NCBI RefSeq assembly: GCF_900107675.1
Contig: NZ_FNRI01000002.1
Span: 372,001 to 436,000 of the forward strand
From: Alistipes timonensis JC136
Lineage (GTDB): Bacteria > Bacteroidota > Bacteroidia > Bacteroidales > Rikenellaceae
DNA length: 64,000 bases
Direction of reading: 5' to 3'
Shown here: piece by piece, positions 42,154 through 51,458 of the stretch
Layout: each line of letters opens with the position of its first letter
Position numbering within the stretch: the stretch's first letter is position 1
Notes under the pieces: generated by a model
What the model was told of the DNA's origin: nothing
What the model saw: the letters and a program-made list of their open reading frames with translations, nothing else
Database searches by the model: none
Made by a program: the position numbers and the translations under genes

Positions 42154-45100
42154 TTAGAAAGTTAACTTAATGCCTGCCACGAAGGTACGCATCAGCGGAT
42201 AGTTCGTAAGTCCGGAGCTGAGGGCCTCGGGGTCGACATCTTTGATCTTCGAGATGGTGCAGAGGTTGTTGCCGCGCAGATAGACCCGCATGCGGCGGAT
42301 CGAGGTGATCCCCAGCCGGTGCACGGGCAGTTCGTAACCCAGCTCGACGGTCTGGATTTTGAAAAATCCGCCGTCCTCCAGCCAGAAGGTCGAAGTCTTG
42401 TAGTTGTTGTTGACCTTGTTGTAGGTCAGGCGCGGGTGGTTGGGATTGCCGGCGTTGCGAAGCGTGTACTTCGAATAGTTGCCGTCGCCCCAGCCGTTCC
42501 AGAAGTAGTCGTTCGTCAGCGCCAGGTCGTAGAAGGCGCGCCCCGTGCCCACCACCGTCAGGTCGAAATCGCGGTAGCGGAGGTTGACGTTCACACCGTA
42601 GATCATCTTGGGCGTCGAGTTGCCGATGACGCAGAAGTCGTTGTCGTCGATCTGGCCGTCGCCGTTCATGTCCTCGTATTTGAGATCACCCTTTTGCAGT
42701 TTGTCGTCGAAGAGCTGCGGCACGGCGAGCGTCTCCTCGTCGCTCTGGAACTGCCCGATGTAGCGCAGGCCCCAGATCGAGGAGGCCGAATAGCCGACCT
42801 TCGAACGGTAGGCGTCCTTGTAGTCGAGCTCGTCGGCGCGAAGCACCTTCGAAGCCTGGAACGCAGCCCAGCCGTTGACCGAATAGGAGAAGTCGCCGGC
42901 ACGGTCGCGCCAGCCCAGCGCCAGCTCATAGCCCTGATAGCGGGTCTTCTCGTAGTTCATCCAGAGCGATCCCGACGAAATGCCGGCCAGCAGCGGCAGG
43001 ACGTTCTTCATCTCGGTGACGGGACCGTCGGAAAGCGTGTTATAGTAGTTGAGTTCGAAACTCAGCCGGCGGCGGAGGGCAAGTCCCTCGATACCGACCG
43101 TGAACTCGCGGCGCTTCTCGAAACGCAGGTTGGGATTGCCCAACATCTGCGCATAGAGCCGGTCGACGGCGTTGCTCGTAGTGCTTCCGAACCACTGGTT
43201 GTTCGTGTGGGGGCCGAACTTCTGTCCGTCGCTGTCCCACTTGTAGTTGTCGACGTCGCGGTTGGCCGACATCGAACCGTCGTAGTAGAGGATGCCGCCC
43301 TCGGCGCGCAGCTTCAGGAAGTCGATGCCGCGGAGGTTCTTCATGAAATTCTCCTCGGAGACGATCCAGCCCAGACCCACCGACGGCGATGCCGACCAGC
43401 GGTTGTTGAGCAGCGCATAGGTTCCCTGATAGCTGCAGGCCGCCTGCACGAGGTAACGGCCGTCGTAGGCATAGCGGGCGCCGAAGCCGAAGGTCATCTC
43501 GCGGCGGTGCTCGGTGATGAACTTCTGCGAACGCTTGGTAATCATATAAGAGGCCGAAGCAGCGACGGCGTGGCGGCCGAAGGTGCGGTCATAAGCGAAT
43601 TTCTGTACGAAATAGAACCGGTTCGAAAAATAGTCGAGCAGTTTGGTCTTGTTGGCCATGGCCTTCACGCTGTGGCTGCTGCTCTGCTCGGGGATCATCG
43701 CATCGTAACCGTTCTCGTCGATACCCTTGTTCAGGATGTAGGCCGCATAGTCCTCGGCCGTACCCAGACGCACGAGGTTCGTGGCGTCGTAGGCGCCGTA
43801 GGTCATCGACGTGAGGCCCGGGGTGAGGAACGAGAAATCGACATCCACGCCCACGTTGATCAGCCCCTTGCGGATGGTCTCGGTATAGGCGCCGTTCTCG
43901 AGGATATTGGCCACGGGATTCTGCTTGTAGAGCGACGAGACGGCGTACCACGGCGACTCGAGCGAAGGATCGTTGTTGGCGTAAATCGGGAACGAGATGC
44001 CCGGCGTGGTGTTGATGTCGCTGATGATGTCGGGGAACTCGGTCACGCCGAGCGTGGTGTTCGACGAGGCGTCCTCGCTCGAGTAGTTCGAGCTGTAACC
44101 GTAGTTGGACGACTTGCGGATGCCCATGGTCGAAACCAGGCCGAAGCGCGCCCGAATGTAACGGTGCAGTTTGATGTCGAGGTTGGCGTTGATGTTCACG
44201 CGGTTGTAGTTCGCCGCGGGACCGATCTTGTAGATGTCGTCCTCGCCGGCGTACCCCAGGAAGGCGAAGTAGCGCACCAGGTCGTTGCCGCCTCCCGAGG
44301 AGACGTTGGCTTTGGTATAGTACATCGTGTTTTTGAGCATCATGTCGCGAAAATCGACGCTCGGATTCCACTTGTCGTAGGGATCGTTCTTGGCATAGGC
44401 CGCCACGTCGTCGCGCGAATAGAGCATGTCGAGGCCGCTGTTGTTGCGGGCGATGTTGTTCAGGCGGGCATAATCGGCGCCGCTGACATACTCGGGCATG
44501 CGGTCGACGGTGTTCACGCCGCCCTCGACGTCGACCGTCAGGTAACGGTCGTTGTAACGGCCGCGCTTGGTCTTAATATAGACGATACCGTTGGCGGCCG
44601 AAGGGCCGTAGAGGCTCTTTTCGAGCACGTCGCGGACGATGGTGACCGACTCGATCTGCTGGGGATCGAGCGGCGTCTCGTCGATCTGTACGGGAATGTC
44701 GTCGACCATGTACATCATCTGCTTGCCGCGGGTCGTGACGCTTACGCGCGTCGAGGCTCCGTACTGGCCGATGTGCTCCAGCGGATTGACGCCGGGGCCG
44801 CCGAATTTCTCGGCAACCTCAACGCCGCTGGCCAAACCCGTCAGGGCGTTGCGGATATCGGTCGAGGAGTATTTCTCGAGCTCCTCGCCGCGGATAACGA
44901 TGGAGCTGCCCACCGAATAACGCTTTTTAAGGGTGGTGTAAGGCAGCGGAATGTCGTCGTTCTCGCCGGCCAGCAAAATCGCGGGAGTCAGCGTCACCTG
45001 CGACGACTCGGCCAGGGCGCTGCCCAGTGCGCGGACAGGGGTGAAACCCTCGGCCGAAACCGTCACCAGGTCGCGGGGCGCGACGGAAAAGACGATGCGG

Positions 45101-45333
45101 CCCGCCTCGTCGGCCCTCAGGTGCCGCACACCCTCACCCACGGTGAAACCGGCGTTCGGGACGGGCTTTCCGTCGGGCGTGACCACCGCGACGGAGACGT
45201 CGACCCGCCGGGGCTGCGCCTTGCGTGCCTGCGCCGCAGCCGGGCTGAACCACGCCGGGAGGATCAGCAGCATGCACAGCAGCGCAGCGTATTTGGACTG
45301 TGAAAACAAAATATGTTTCATAAATTCTCTCAT
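42154..45333 (-). CDS. SusC-like TonB-dependent transporter 2 with divergent N-terminus
   Basis: A 1059-residue outer-membrane transporter. After the signal peptide (cleavage near AAA-QA, about 35) a divergent carboxypeptidase-D-like domain (about 42-115) is present. The usual DEVVVVGYG TonB-box stretch is missing; instead IPLPYTTLKKRYSVGSSIVIRGEEL leads into the plug (about 145-260, LDPQQIESVTIVRDVLEKSLYGPSAANGIVYIKTKRG). The barrel follows, and the C-terminus is RTFVAGIKLTF. This differs from SusC1, so the two are probably not interchangeable. Two starts are possible (45333 or, four codons in, 45321). Operon spacing to susD1 is 13 bp. Confidence 0.94.
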   Translation of the reverse strand: MREFMKHILFSQSKYAALLCMLLILPAWFSPAAAQARKAQPRRVDVSVAVVTPDGKPVPNAGFTVGEGVRHLRADEAGRIVFSVAPRDLVTVSAEGFTPVRALGSALAESSQVTLTPAILLAGENDDIPLPYTTLKKRYSVGSSIVIRGEELEKYSSTDIRNALTGLASGVEVAEKFGGPGVNPLEHIGQYGASTRVSVTTRGKQMMYMVDDIPVQIDETPLDPQQIESVTIVRDVLEKSLYGPSAANGIVYIKTKRGRYNDRYLTVDVEGGVNTVDRMPEYVSGADYARLNNIARNNSGLDMLYSRDDVAAYAKNDPYDKWNPSVDFRDMMLKNTMYYTKANVSSGGGNDLVRYFAFLGYAGEDDIYKIGPAANYNRVNINANLDIKLHRYIRARFGLVSTMGIRKSSNYGYSSNYSSEDASSNTTLGVTEFPDIISDINTTPGISFPIYANNDPSLESPWYAVSSLYKQNPVANILENGAYTETIRKGLINVGVDVDFSFLTPGLTSMTYGAYDATNLVRLGTAEDYAAYILNKGIDENGYDAMIPEQSSSHSVKAMANKTKLLDYFSNRFYFVQKFAYDRTFGRHAVAASASYMITKRSQKFITEHRREMTFGFGARYAYDGRYLVQAACSYQGTYALLNNRWSASPSVGLGWIVSEENFMKNLRGIDFLKLRAEGGILYYDGSMSANRDVDNYKWDSDGQKFGPHTNNQWFGSTTSNAVDRLYAQMLGNPNLRFEKRREFTVGIEGLALRRRLSFELNYYNTLSDGPVTEMKNVLPLLAGISSGSLWMNYEKTRYQGYELALGWRDRAGDFSYSVNGWAAFQASKVLRADELDYKDAYRSKVGYSASSIWGLRYIGQFQSDEETLAVPQLFDDKLQKGDLKYEDMNGDGQIDDNDFCVIGNSTPKMIYGVNVNLRYRDFDLTVVGTGRAFYDLALTNDYFWNGWGDGNYSKYTLRNAGNPNHPRLTYNKVNNNYKTSTFWLEDGGFFKIQTVELGYELPVHRLGITSIRRMRVYLRGNNLCTISKIKDVDPEALSSGLTNYPLMRTFVAGIKLTF

Positions 45334-45346
45334 TATACGATTAACA

Positions 45347-47203
45347 CTACCACGCCTCGTTGGGTACGTAGTTCTTCATTTTGAGCAGGTCGCTCGTCTG
45401 GAACTGCACGTAGTACATGCCGTCGTTCTTCCAGGCGATCTGACGGTTCGAAGGCAGCTCGAAGCGCTCGTAACGGAAGCCCGTGGGATACTGCGCCGTA
45501 GCTCCCGCCTTGAGTTTGGTGACACGCATGCCCGTCAGCCGCGTGCGGTGGATCGAGGGGGCGTCCTTCCAGCGGCGGATGTCGCAGAAATAGTGGTAGC
45601 CTTCGAAGCAGAGCTCGACCGTGCGCTCGTTTTTGATGCGCGGGCGCAGGGCGTCCTTGTCGGTCGTGTAGGTGTCGAGCACGGCCGGCATCCCCACCCG
45701 GTCGCGGACCTTATTCAGCGCATAGAGAGCCGTCCATTCCGCATCCGCGTCCGGAGCCTTTCCATTGGGACCGTAGGCCTCGTTGGCCGCCTCGGCATAG
45801 TTGAGGAAAACCTCCGCCAGACGGATGATCGGGTCGGTCAGCAGCAAGTTCTGCACACCCTTGTTCGAGAGGGCTCCCGTACGCTTCTGCTCGTAGTAGA
45901 AAGTCTCCGAAACACCGTCCTCGCTGCCGCTGCGCTTCTGGATCAGCGATCCCGAAGGCAGGCTGCCGTCCTCGTTCACATAGATCGAGGCGTTGCCGTA
46001 GCCCTGCACCGGCTTCTGGTTGTAGATCACCACGAAATCGAAACGCGGATCGCGGTTCGTGTAGGGGTTCTGCTCGTTGTACTGCCCGGCAGCGGTCGCT
46101 GCGGCACGCTCCTCGGGGGTGTTGAGCGGCCAACCGCCGGCGGTCTCGAACTTGTCGACGAAATTCTGCGTCGGGCACTGTCCCGAGCTGAAGGCGTTGT
46201 TCGAGAAGCAATAGGGCACGAAAGCCTGCACGCGGTCGTTGTTGTAGTTGGTCGTGCTGCCGCTCGTATAGGCCCACAACTGCTCGTTGGTGTATTTCGT
46301 ACCGTAGAAGTTGTCGGTATACTTCTCCTTGGCAAGCAGGAGGTAGCCGTAGTCGAGCGCACTCTTCAGCGCCGTCCAGTTGGCTTCGGCAGCCTCCTCC
46401 CAGCGGGAGATGTCGTTTCCGGGGTTGCTCAGCGGGCTGGCGGCATAAAGCAGTGCACGGCCCTTCATGGCCAGCGCCGTCACGCCGTTGGGTTTGTCCT
46501 GGTCCGAAGCCGAGAGGTGGCCCGTGCCCGAAGCCGGGTCGCGGCGCATCAGTCCGGCCTGGTCGAAGATATCGGCTGCGGTCTGGAAATCGGCGGCGAT
46601 GCGATGCAGCATGTCGTAGTCCGACAGGCGCGGCAGGTCCCACTCGTCCTCCGAGCCCATCACCTTGTCGATGTAGGGCAGCGAACCGTAGAGACGGAAG
46701 AGTTCGAAATGGCAGTAGGCGCGCACGAAATAGGCCTGAGCCAGCAGGTCCTTCTTCTCACGGTCGGAGGCGTCCTGCAACATGTCGATGTTGCGGATGG
46801 CCATGTTGGCCACGCGGATCGACTTCCACGAATAGGGAACCTTCGCGGTCTTCGACTCGGTGTTGTAACCCGTGGCATAGGTCACGGTCGAACCGTCGCC
46901 CATCCTGCCGGGCTGACAGCGCTGGATGCGGGTCATGTCGCACATGTCCGTAAGGCCCTCCATCGTGTATTTCTGGTTGTTGCCGGCGAACCACAGCGGA
47001 TAGTGCGCCTTGATGTTGAAGTTCGAGCCGTTGTAGACTGCGTTGAAATAGCTTTTGAAGTTGGCGTACTTCGAGAAAACCTCCTTTTCGTCCAGTCCGG
47101 CGTCGGGCGCCTTGTCGAGATATTCGTTCAGGCACGAAGTGCTGCCTGCGGCAACCGCCGCCAGCATCGCCCAACTCAATACCTTTGTCAATATATGTTT
47201 CAT
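45347..47203 (-). CDS. SusD-like nutrient-binding lipoprotein 1
   Basis: A 618-residue lipoprotein starting at ATG 47203 (MKHILTKVLSWAML), lipobox GSTSC (Cys24). RagB/SusD family features: EYLDKAPDAGLDEKEVFSKY at the N-terminus, AYFVRAYCHFELFRLYGSLPYI, FLNYAEAANEAYGPNG, RIKNERTVELCFEGYHYFCDIRRW and LPSNRQIAWKNDGMYY near the C-terminus. The open frame extends upstream into susC1, but only the lipoprotein start makes sense. It partners SusC1, from which it is separated by 20 bp. Confidence 0.95.
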   Translation of the reverse strand: MKHILTKVLSWAMLAAVAAGSTSCLNEYLDKAPDAGLDEKEVFSKYANFKSYFNAVYNGSNFNIKAHYPLWFAGNNQKYTMEGLTDMCDMTRIQRCQPGRMGDGSTVTYATGYNTESKTAKVPYSWKSIRVANMAIRNIDMLQDASDREKKDLLAQAYFVRAYCHFELFRLYGSLPYIDKVMGSEDEWDLPRLSDYDMLHRIAADFQTAADIFDQAGLMRRDPASGTGHLSASDQDKPNGVTALAMKGRALLYAASPLSNPGNDISRWEEAAEANWTALKSALDYGYLLLAKEKYTDNFYGTKYTNEQLWAYTSGSTTNYNNDRVQAFVPYCFSNNAFSSGQCPTQNFVDKFETAGGWPLNTPEERAAATAAGQYNEQNPYTNRDPRFDFVVIYNQKPVQGYGNASIYVNEDGSLPSGSLIQKRSGSEDGVSETFYYEQKRTGALSNKGVQNLLLTDPIIRLAEVFLNYAEAANEAYGPNGKAPDADAEWTALYALNKVRDRVGMPAVLDTYTTDKDALRPRIKNERTVELCFEGYHYFCDIRRWKDAPSIHRTRLTGMRVTKLKAGATAQYPTGFRYERFELPSNRQIAWKNDGMYYVQFQTSDLLKMKNYVPNEAW

Positions 47204-47223
47204 GGTCTGTTTGCGTTTTTGGG

Positions 47224-50200
47224 TTAGAACGATACCTGAAGACCCAGTTTGACGGTCATCATCTGCGGATACTGACCCCACACGAGGTACTTGTTTTCGG
47301 GATCGCCCTCGAGCAGGTCGGTGAAGGTCAGCAGGTTGTTGCCCGTGGCGTACACCTTCAGGGCACGTACGCCCAACGCCTGCCTGATCTTCGGGCCGCT
47401 CCAGGTGTAACCGACCGAAACCTCCTTCAGCCGCAGGTAGTCGGCGCGGCGCCACGAGCGGCCGGCGATCTTGGCGTTGTAACCGCCCGTCGTCGCACTC
47501 TCGTTGTAGCCCGACCAGTTCATGTTGACCTGCGACGAAGCGGTGTAGTGCACGGCGCCGTGGTTGCCGCCGGGATTCGACGGCGACCAGTAGTCGAGCG
47601 ACGAAAGGTGCGTGCGGTAGTTGCCCTTGTAGAACTCCCATTCGTACATCTGGTCGAAATTGACCCATTTTTTGGCATAGCCCTGGAAAAGGACGTTCAC
47701 ATCGAGGCCCTTCCATTTGAAGCCGGCGTTGAAGGCATAGGCGATCGGGGGATTGAGCGAACCTTCCATGCGTGCGAGGTCGTCCTTGTCGATCTTGCCG
47801 TCGCCCGTGAAGTCGAGGAACTTGTAGTCGCCGACCACCACGTCGCTGACCTTGCCGGGCAGGAAGTTGCTGTGAATGTCGTCCACCGACGTCAGGTAAC
47901 CGTTGCCCACGAGGTATGCGCCGCTGAGCTGTGCGCCCAGGGCCGTCCCCACCTTACGCTGGTGCGCGAGGGCGTAGAGGGCGTCGTCGGCGTAGAGGAT
48001 GCGGTTCTCGTTGAACGAGAAGTTACCGCCCAGGAAGATCGTCCAATCCTTGTTCAACTGCCTGCGGTAAGAGAGTTCCAGCTCGATGCCGTGCTTTTTG
48101 ATCTTACCCTTGTTGAGTTCTTTCGAGGTATTGCCGATCCACATCGGGGTCGTGTTGTCCACCGAAATAAGCATCTTGTCGCGCTTCTCGTCGAAGAGGT
48201 CCACGCTCAGGTGAAGTTCGTCCCGGAAGAAGCTCATCTCGATACCCAGGTCGCGTTTCATGGCCTGCTCCCACTGCACCGAACTGTTGGCGATCTTGTC
48301 CTCGACGATGTTGCCGTTGGAGTCCTTCGAAAATTCGCTCATGTAGAGCCAGCGGTTGTTGGCGTAATCGCTGCCGACCAAACCCTGCGAATAGCGGAGT
48401 TTCAGCTTGCTGAACCACGGTTTCAGCGGCTCGAAGAAACGCTCCTCCGAAACCACCCATCCCACGGCGCCCGAGGGGAAGAAACCGAAGCGGTTGCCCG
48501 GGGCGAAACGCTCCGAACCGGTGTAACCCATGTTGACCTCGACGAGATACTTGTGGGCGAAATCGTAGGTGGCACGCGCCACGATGGCTTCGTTGTAGTA
48601 GGGGAAATCCGACCCCTTGTCCTGCTCCTGCCGGTTGAAGAGCACCAGGCCCGTCACGTTGTGGCGGCCGAAGGTGCGGTTGTAGTTGAGCGAGAGATCG
48701 TAGTAGAGGTCGAGGTAGTAGCCGTCCTGCAATGCGTTGCCGGCCGTGGTGTAGACCGGATTGGGCACGTAGAGGTAGCCGTTGTCGCCCGTGCGGCGCC
48801 ATGCGTTCTCGTCGGTGCCGATCTTCGAGAAATCGAGGTACCAGGCCGGCCGGTCGTACTCGGTGCGCAGGGTCGTATATTTATAATAAGTGCTCAGCGA
48901 CACCTTGCCCTGCACCGAGAGCCCCTTGGTGATGAAATCGAGTTTCTGGTTAAGGATGATGTCCGAGAAGAGCTTGGAATCGGTGAGCTGGATGAAGCGT
49001 CCGCGCATCATCTGGTAATAGGGGTTTCCCGTGGTCTGGTCGGCCTCGCTGATCAAACGGTCCTCCACGACGCCCGGATAGTCCAGGTCGGGAACCTCCT
49101 CCAACACCCACGAGGGGTAATACATCGGGTATTTGGCCGTCGAGCTGCCGAAGATGTATTTCCACATGCCGTCGTCGCCGTCCTGCGGCTGGGGCTTGTT
49201 CTTAATGCCGACGTTGCCGCCCAGTTTGAACGACACGACGGTCGTCGGGGTGACGTTGAAATCGACGTTGGTGCGGAAGTTGAAGCGGTTGTAATAGTAG
49301 CGCGAGTCGATCTTGCCGTCGTTCACGCCTTTGAATATGGAGCCTTCGTGCGCATAGCCCACCGACGCGAAATACTTCACGAAGCGCGTACCGCCCTGGA
49401 TGTTGAAGTTGGCGTTGATCGTCGAGGCGAACGAGTCGGTCATTTCGTCCAACCAGTTCACGTCGGGATAGCGCAGCGCGTTGAGACGCGACGAAGGACG
49501 GCGGTACTCGTTGAGATCCGCCTGCGAAGTGAGCGAATCGAAGAGCTGGTCGTTCATCTTGGCCACGTTCATCAGCGACATCGTCCGGTAAGAATCGATA
49601 TGCTTGGGGGTGTTGATCGGCATGGCGAAACCCGTCGAGAACGAAAAGTCCATCTTCGGCTTGCCCTCCTGACCGCTCTTGGTCGTGACGATGATGACGC
49701 CGTTGGCGCCCTTGGCTCCGAACACGGCCGTCGCCGAGGCGTCTTTCAGGACCGAGATGTTAGCCACCTCGTTAGGGTCGATGGTCGAGAAGTCGCGCTC
49801 CACGCCGTCCACCAACACCAGCGGGTTGGAGTTGCTGAAGCTCGACACGCCGCGGATCAGGATTTCCGCATCGTTCTGACCCGGCTGTCCCGAGGTCTGG
49901 AGCGTCGTGACGCCCGAGAGCTTGCCCGCGAGGGCGTTGGTGATGTTCGACACGCCCGAATCCACGAGAGCGTCGCCCTTAACCTGCGAAATGGCGCCCA
50001 CGACGCTCTCCTTGCGCTGCACGCCGTAGCCCACGACCACGACGTCGGCAATGGCCGCCGCGTTCTCCTGCAGCGTCACCATATACTGCGTCTGCGATGT
50101 CAGCGGCACCAGCAGGGTCTCATAGCCCAGGTAGGAGACCTGCAGACGACCTTTGGCGGGAACCTCCAGCGAGAAGGAGCCCTTCACATCGGTAGTCGTA

Positions 50201-50436
50201 CCGGTCGTAGTACCTTCGACAATCACGTTGGCTCCGATCACCGGCGCACCGGCCTGATCGACCACCGTACCCTGGATACGGTGTTTCGCGGCGGCATTCC
50301 CGGCCTGCGCCGCCGCAGCGGACGCAGCGAGGGCTCCCGGCGCCTGCAACAGACACAGCGCCAGAACCAACACGGCGAAGCGCAGTGCGCTCCATCGCCC
50401 GGTTCCGGAAATTGCATACTTTGTAGATTTACTCAT
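47224..50436 (-). CDS. SusC-like TonB-dependent transporter 1
   Basis: A 1070-residue outer-membrane transporter and the first gene of the PUL. A signal peptide (about 1-38) is followed by a carboxypeptidase-D-like domain (about 52-125, IQGTVVDQAGAPVIGANVIVEGT), the TonB-box region IADVVVVGYGVQRKESVVGAIS (about 129-150), the plug (about 150-270, DPNEVANISVLKDASATAVFGAKGANGVIIVTTKSG) and a 22-strand barrel. It ends MMTVKLGLQVSF. It imports oligosaccharides bound by SusD1 using TonB-ExbBD energy. The promoter and direct-repeat operator candidate lie directly upstream. Confidence 0.96.
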   Translation of the reverse strand: MSKSTKYAISGTGRWSALRFAVLVLALCLLQAPGALAASAAAAQAGNAAAKHRIQGTVVDQAGAPVIGANVIVEGTTTGTTTDVKGSFSLEVPAKGRLQVSYLGYETLLVPLTSQTQYMVTLQENAAAIADVVVVGYGVQRKESVVGAISQVKGDALVDSGVSNITNALAGKLSGVTTLQTSGQPGQNDAEILIRGVSSFSNSNPLVLVDGVERDFSTIDPNEVANISVLKDASATAVFGAKGANGVIIVTTKSGQEGKPKMDFSFSTGFAMPINTPKHIDSYRTMSLMNVAKMNDQLFDSLTSQADLNEYRRPSSRLNALRYPDVNWLDEMTDSFASTINANFNIQGGTRFVKYFASVGYAHEGSIFKGVNDGKIDSRYYYNRFNFRTNVDFNVTPTTVVSFKLGGNVGIKNKPQPQDGDDGMWKYIFGSSTAKYPMYYPSWVLEEVPDLDYPGVVEDRLISEADQTTGNPYYQMMRGRFIQLTDSKLFSDIILNQKLDFITKGLSVQGKVSLSTYYKYTTLRTEYDRPAWYLDFSKIGTDENAWRRTGDNGYLYVPNPVYTTAGNALQDGYYLDLYYDLSLNYNRTFGRHNVTGLVLFNRQEQDKGSDFPYYNEAIVARATYDFAHKYLVEVNMGYTGSERFAPGNRFGFFPSGAVGWVVSEERFFEPLKPWFSKLKLRYSQGLVGSDYANNRWLYMSEFSKDSNGNIVEDKIANSSVQWEQAMKRDLGIEMSFFRDELHLSVDLFDEKRDKMLISVDNTTPMWIGNTSKELNKGKIKKHGIELELSYRRQLNKDWTIFLGGNFSFNENRILYADDALYALAHQRKVGTALGAQLSGAYLVGNGYLTSVDDIHSNFLPGKVSDVVVGDYKFLDFTGDGKIDKDDLARMEGSLNPPIAYAFNAGFKWKGLDVNVLFQGYAKKWVNFDQMYEWEFYKGNYRTHLSSLDYWSPSNPGGNHGAVHYTASSQVNMNWSGYNESATTGGYNAKIAGRSWRRADYLRLKEVSVGYTWSGPKIRQALGVRALKVYATGNNLLTFTDLLEGDPENKYLVWGQYPQMMTVKLGLQVSF

Positions 50437-50476
50437 GTTGATTGGTTTAGGTTATTTGTCTTGTTTCAGCTTGCCA

Positions 50477-50496
50477 TTATTTAAATTTTTAAATAA
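50477..50496. repeat. AT-only palindrome in the susC1 leader
   Basis: TTATTTAAA (50477-50485) and TTTAAATAA (50488-50496) form a perfect 9-bp inverted repeat separated by TT. It lies between the predicted transcription start (about 50508) and the susC1 ATG, so it would be part of the 5' leader. Confidence 0.6.
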
Positions 50497-50515
50497 CTAT
50501 ACTCATCCGGTATTG

Positions 50516-50547
50516 CAAATTTAAAATGAGGCATTCCGGAAGACTGA
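50516..50547 (-). promoter_or_regulatory. Promoter of the PUL operon
   Basis: The minus-strand -7 element TAAATTTG (50523-50516) matches TAnnTTTG. The -33 position holds GTTTCA rather than TTTG, a weak -33 as expected for an activator-dependent promoter. It gives a leader of about 70 nt before susC1. Confidence 0.65.
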
Positions 50548-50581
50548 AACTTGCGTACATCTGATTGAAACAATCATACAT
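50545..50581 (-). promoter_or_regulatory. Candidate HTCS operator: two direct repeats, 21-bp period
   Basis: TGAAAC-N3-C-N-TACAT occurs at 50545-50560 and again at 50566-50581, exactly 21 bp apart (two helical turns). Relative to the leftward promoter the proximal copy overlaps the -33 position and the other lies just upstream, the class-II geometry of AraC-family activators. The adjacent HTCS has an AraC output domain, so it is the natural candidate. A 14-bp perfect palindrome GTGTGCGCGCACAC (50593-50606) lies further upstream. Confidence 0.7.
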
Positions 50582-50629
50582 TTCTGCAGGATGTGTGCGC
50601 GCACACCCGCCCCAAGCAACAAGAGAGAC

Positions 50630-50661
50630 AAAAAAAGGGGACGGATTTCCTATCCGTCCCC
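50630..50661 (-). terminator. Terminator of the PAP2-like gene
   Basis: Perfect 10-bp stem GGGGACGGAT / ATCCGTCCCC (50661-50637 on the minus strand, 5-nt loop), followed by seven T. It isolates the gene at 50709 from the PUL promoter region. Confidence 0.9.
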
Positions 50662-50708
50662 GAGAGGGAGATCCCCGGCCGCAAGCGACTGCGAGAGCTT
50701 ATTTTACC

Positions 50709-51317
50709 TTATAAAAAGAGTACGGCGAGTACCGAAACGGCGAAACCGCCGCAGAATCCGGCCAACACCTGCCGTCCGTTGTGACACCCCAGGTAGAGGC
50801 GCGCCGAAGCCAGCGCCCCGGCACAGAGGATGGCCGCCATGAGCGGCACCATCATATTGCCCACGCCCACGACATTCATCACCACCAGCAGCGCCACGAC
50901 GGCGCCCATGCCCGTCAGGTGAAGGCTGATCTTCCAGTAGAACGACACCCCGAGGCACAGCAGTTCGCAACAGGCTGCGGCAAGCATGAATTTGCGCAGG
51001 AAGATCGCCGAAGGAATCTTTGCAACGGTAATGGCGCAGAGAATATAGCAGAGCGCCCCGACCAGCAGCGGCAGCATCCGCTCGCGCCGGTCGTCGACGC
51101 GGTAGTCCGAAATGCGTCCCAGCGACCGCAGCACCCCGAGCGCCAGTACGGGGATGATGACGGCATAGAGCATCACCACCCACAGCAGGTAGAACTTCAC
51201 GTTCGGGGAGTAATGCGCGAAGGTCGTCATCGTCAGCAGGACGGCCATCATATAGACCGGCAGCAGGAACGGGTGCAGGACCCAGGAGATGCCGGTAGAG
51301 ATTTTTTTATAGTTCAT
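50709..51317 (-). CDS. Multi-pass membrane protein with PAP2-like C-terminal half
   Basis: A 202-residue inner-membrane protein with about six hydrophobic helices. The C-terminal half has SLHLTGMGA and SARLYLGCHNGRQVLAGFCGG, reminiscent of the PAP2 phosphatase motifs SGH and SRxxxGxH...GxxxG, but the N-terminal KxxxxxxRP motif is not seen. A lipid phosphatase function (for example undecaprenyl-PP or phosphatidylglycerophosphate) is only possible. Such truncated PAP2-like proteins are common next to unrelated genes in Bacteroidetes. It has a strong terminator downstream. Confidence 0.65.
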   Translation of the reverse strand: MNYKKISTGISWVLHPFLLPVYMMAVLLTMTTFAHYSPNVKFYLLWVVMLYAVIIPVLALGVLRSLGRISDYRVDDRRERMLPLLVGALCYILCAITVAKIPSAIFLRKFMLAAACCELLCLGVSFYWKISLHLTGMGAVVALLVVMNVVGVGNMMVPLMAAILCAGALASARLYLGCHNGRQVLAGFCGGFAVSVLAVLFL

Positions 51318-51351
51318 TTCCAGTTCTTTAATGCCCGCCGTTCAGACGGGC

Positions 51352-51458
51352 GTCATTGCGAGGAGGACTTTCAGTCCGACGCGGCGATCTGCGGATCATG
51401 TCGGAACCTCCCGACTATCCATCGGATTGCCACGCTCATTGCATTCGCCCGCAATGAC
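51352..51458. repeat. REP-like/MITE-like inverted-repeat element
   Basis: Terminal inverted repeats GTCATTGCG (51352-51360) and CGCAATGAC (51450-51458) bound a 107-bp element. Inside them are GCGGCGATCTGCGG and ATCGGATTGCCACGC. The GTCATTGCGAGG...GATTGCCACG...CGCAATGAC layout is a widespread intergenic repeat in bacteria. Flanking it are a hairpin (GCCCG / CGGGC, 51333-51351) and a 12-bp palindrome AAAAACGTTTTT (51469-51480). No transposase is present. Confidence 0.7.

Noticed and set aside
47204..47716. N-terminal extension of SusD1 into susC1
   Set aside because: The extension is an out-of-frame reading of susC1, and the lipoprotein signal begins at 47203.
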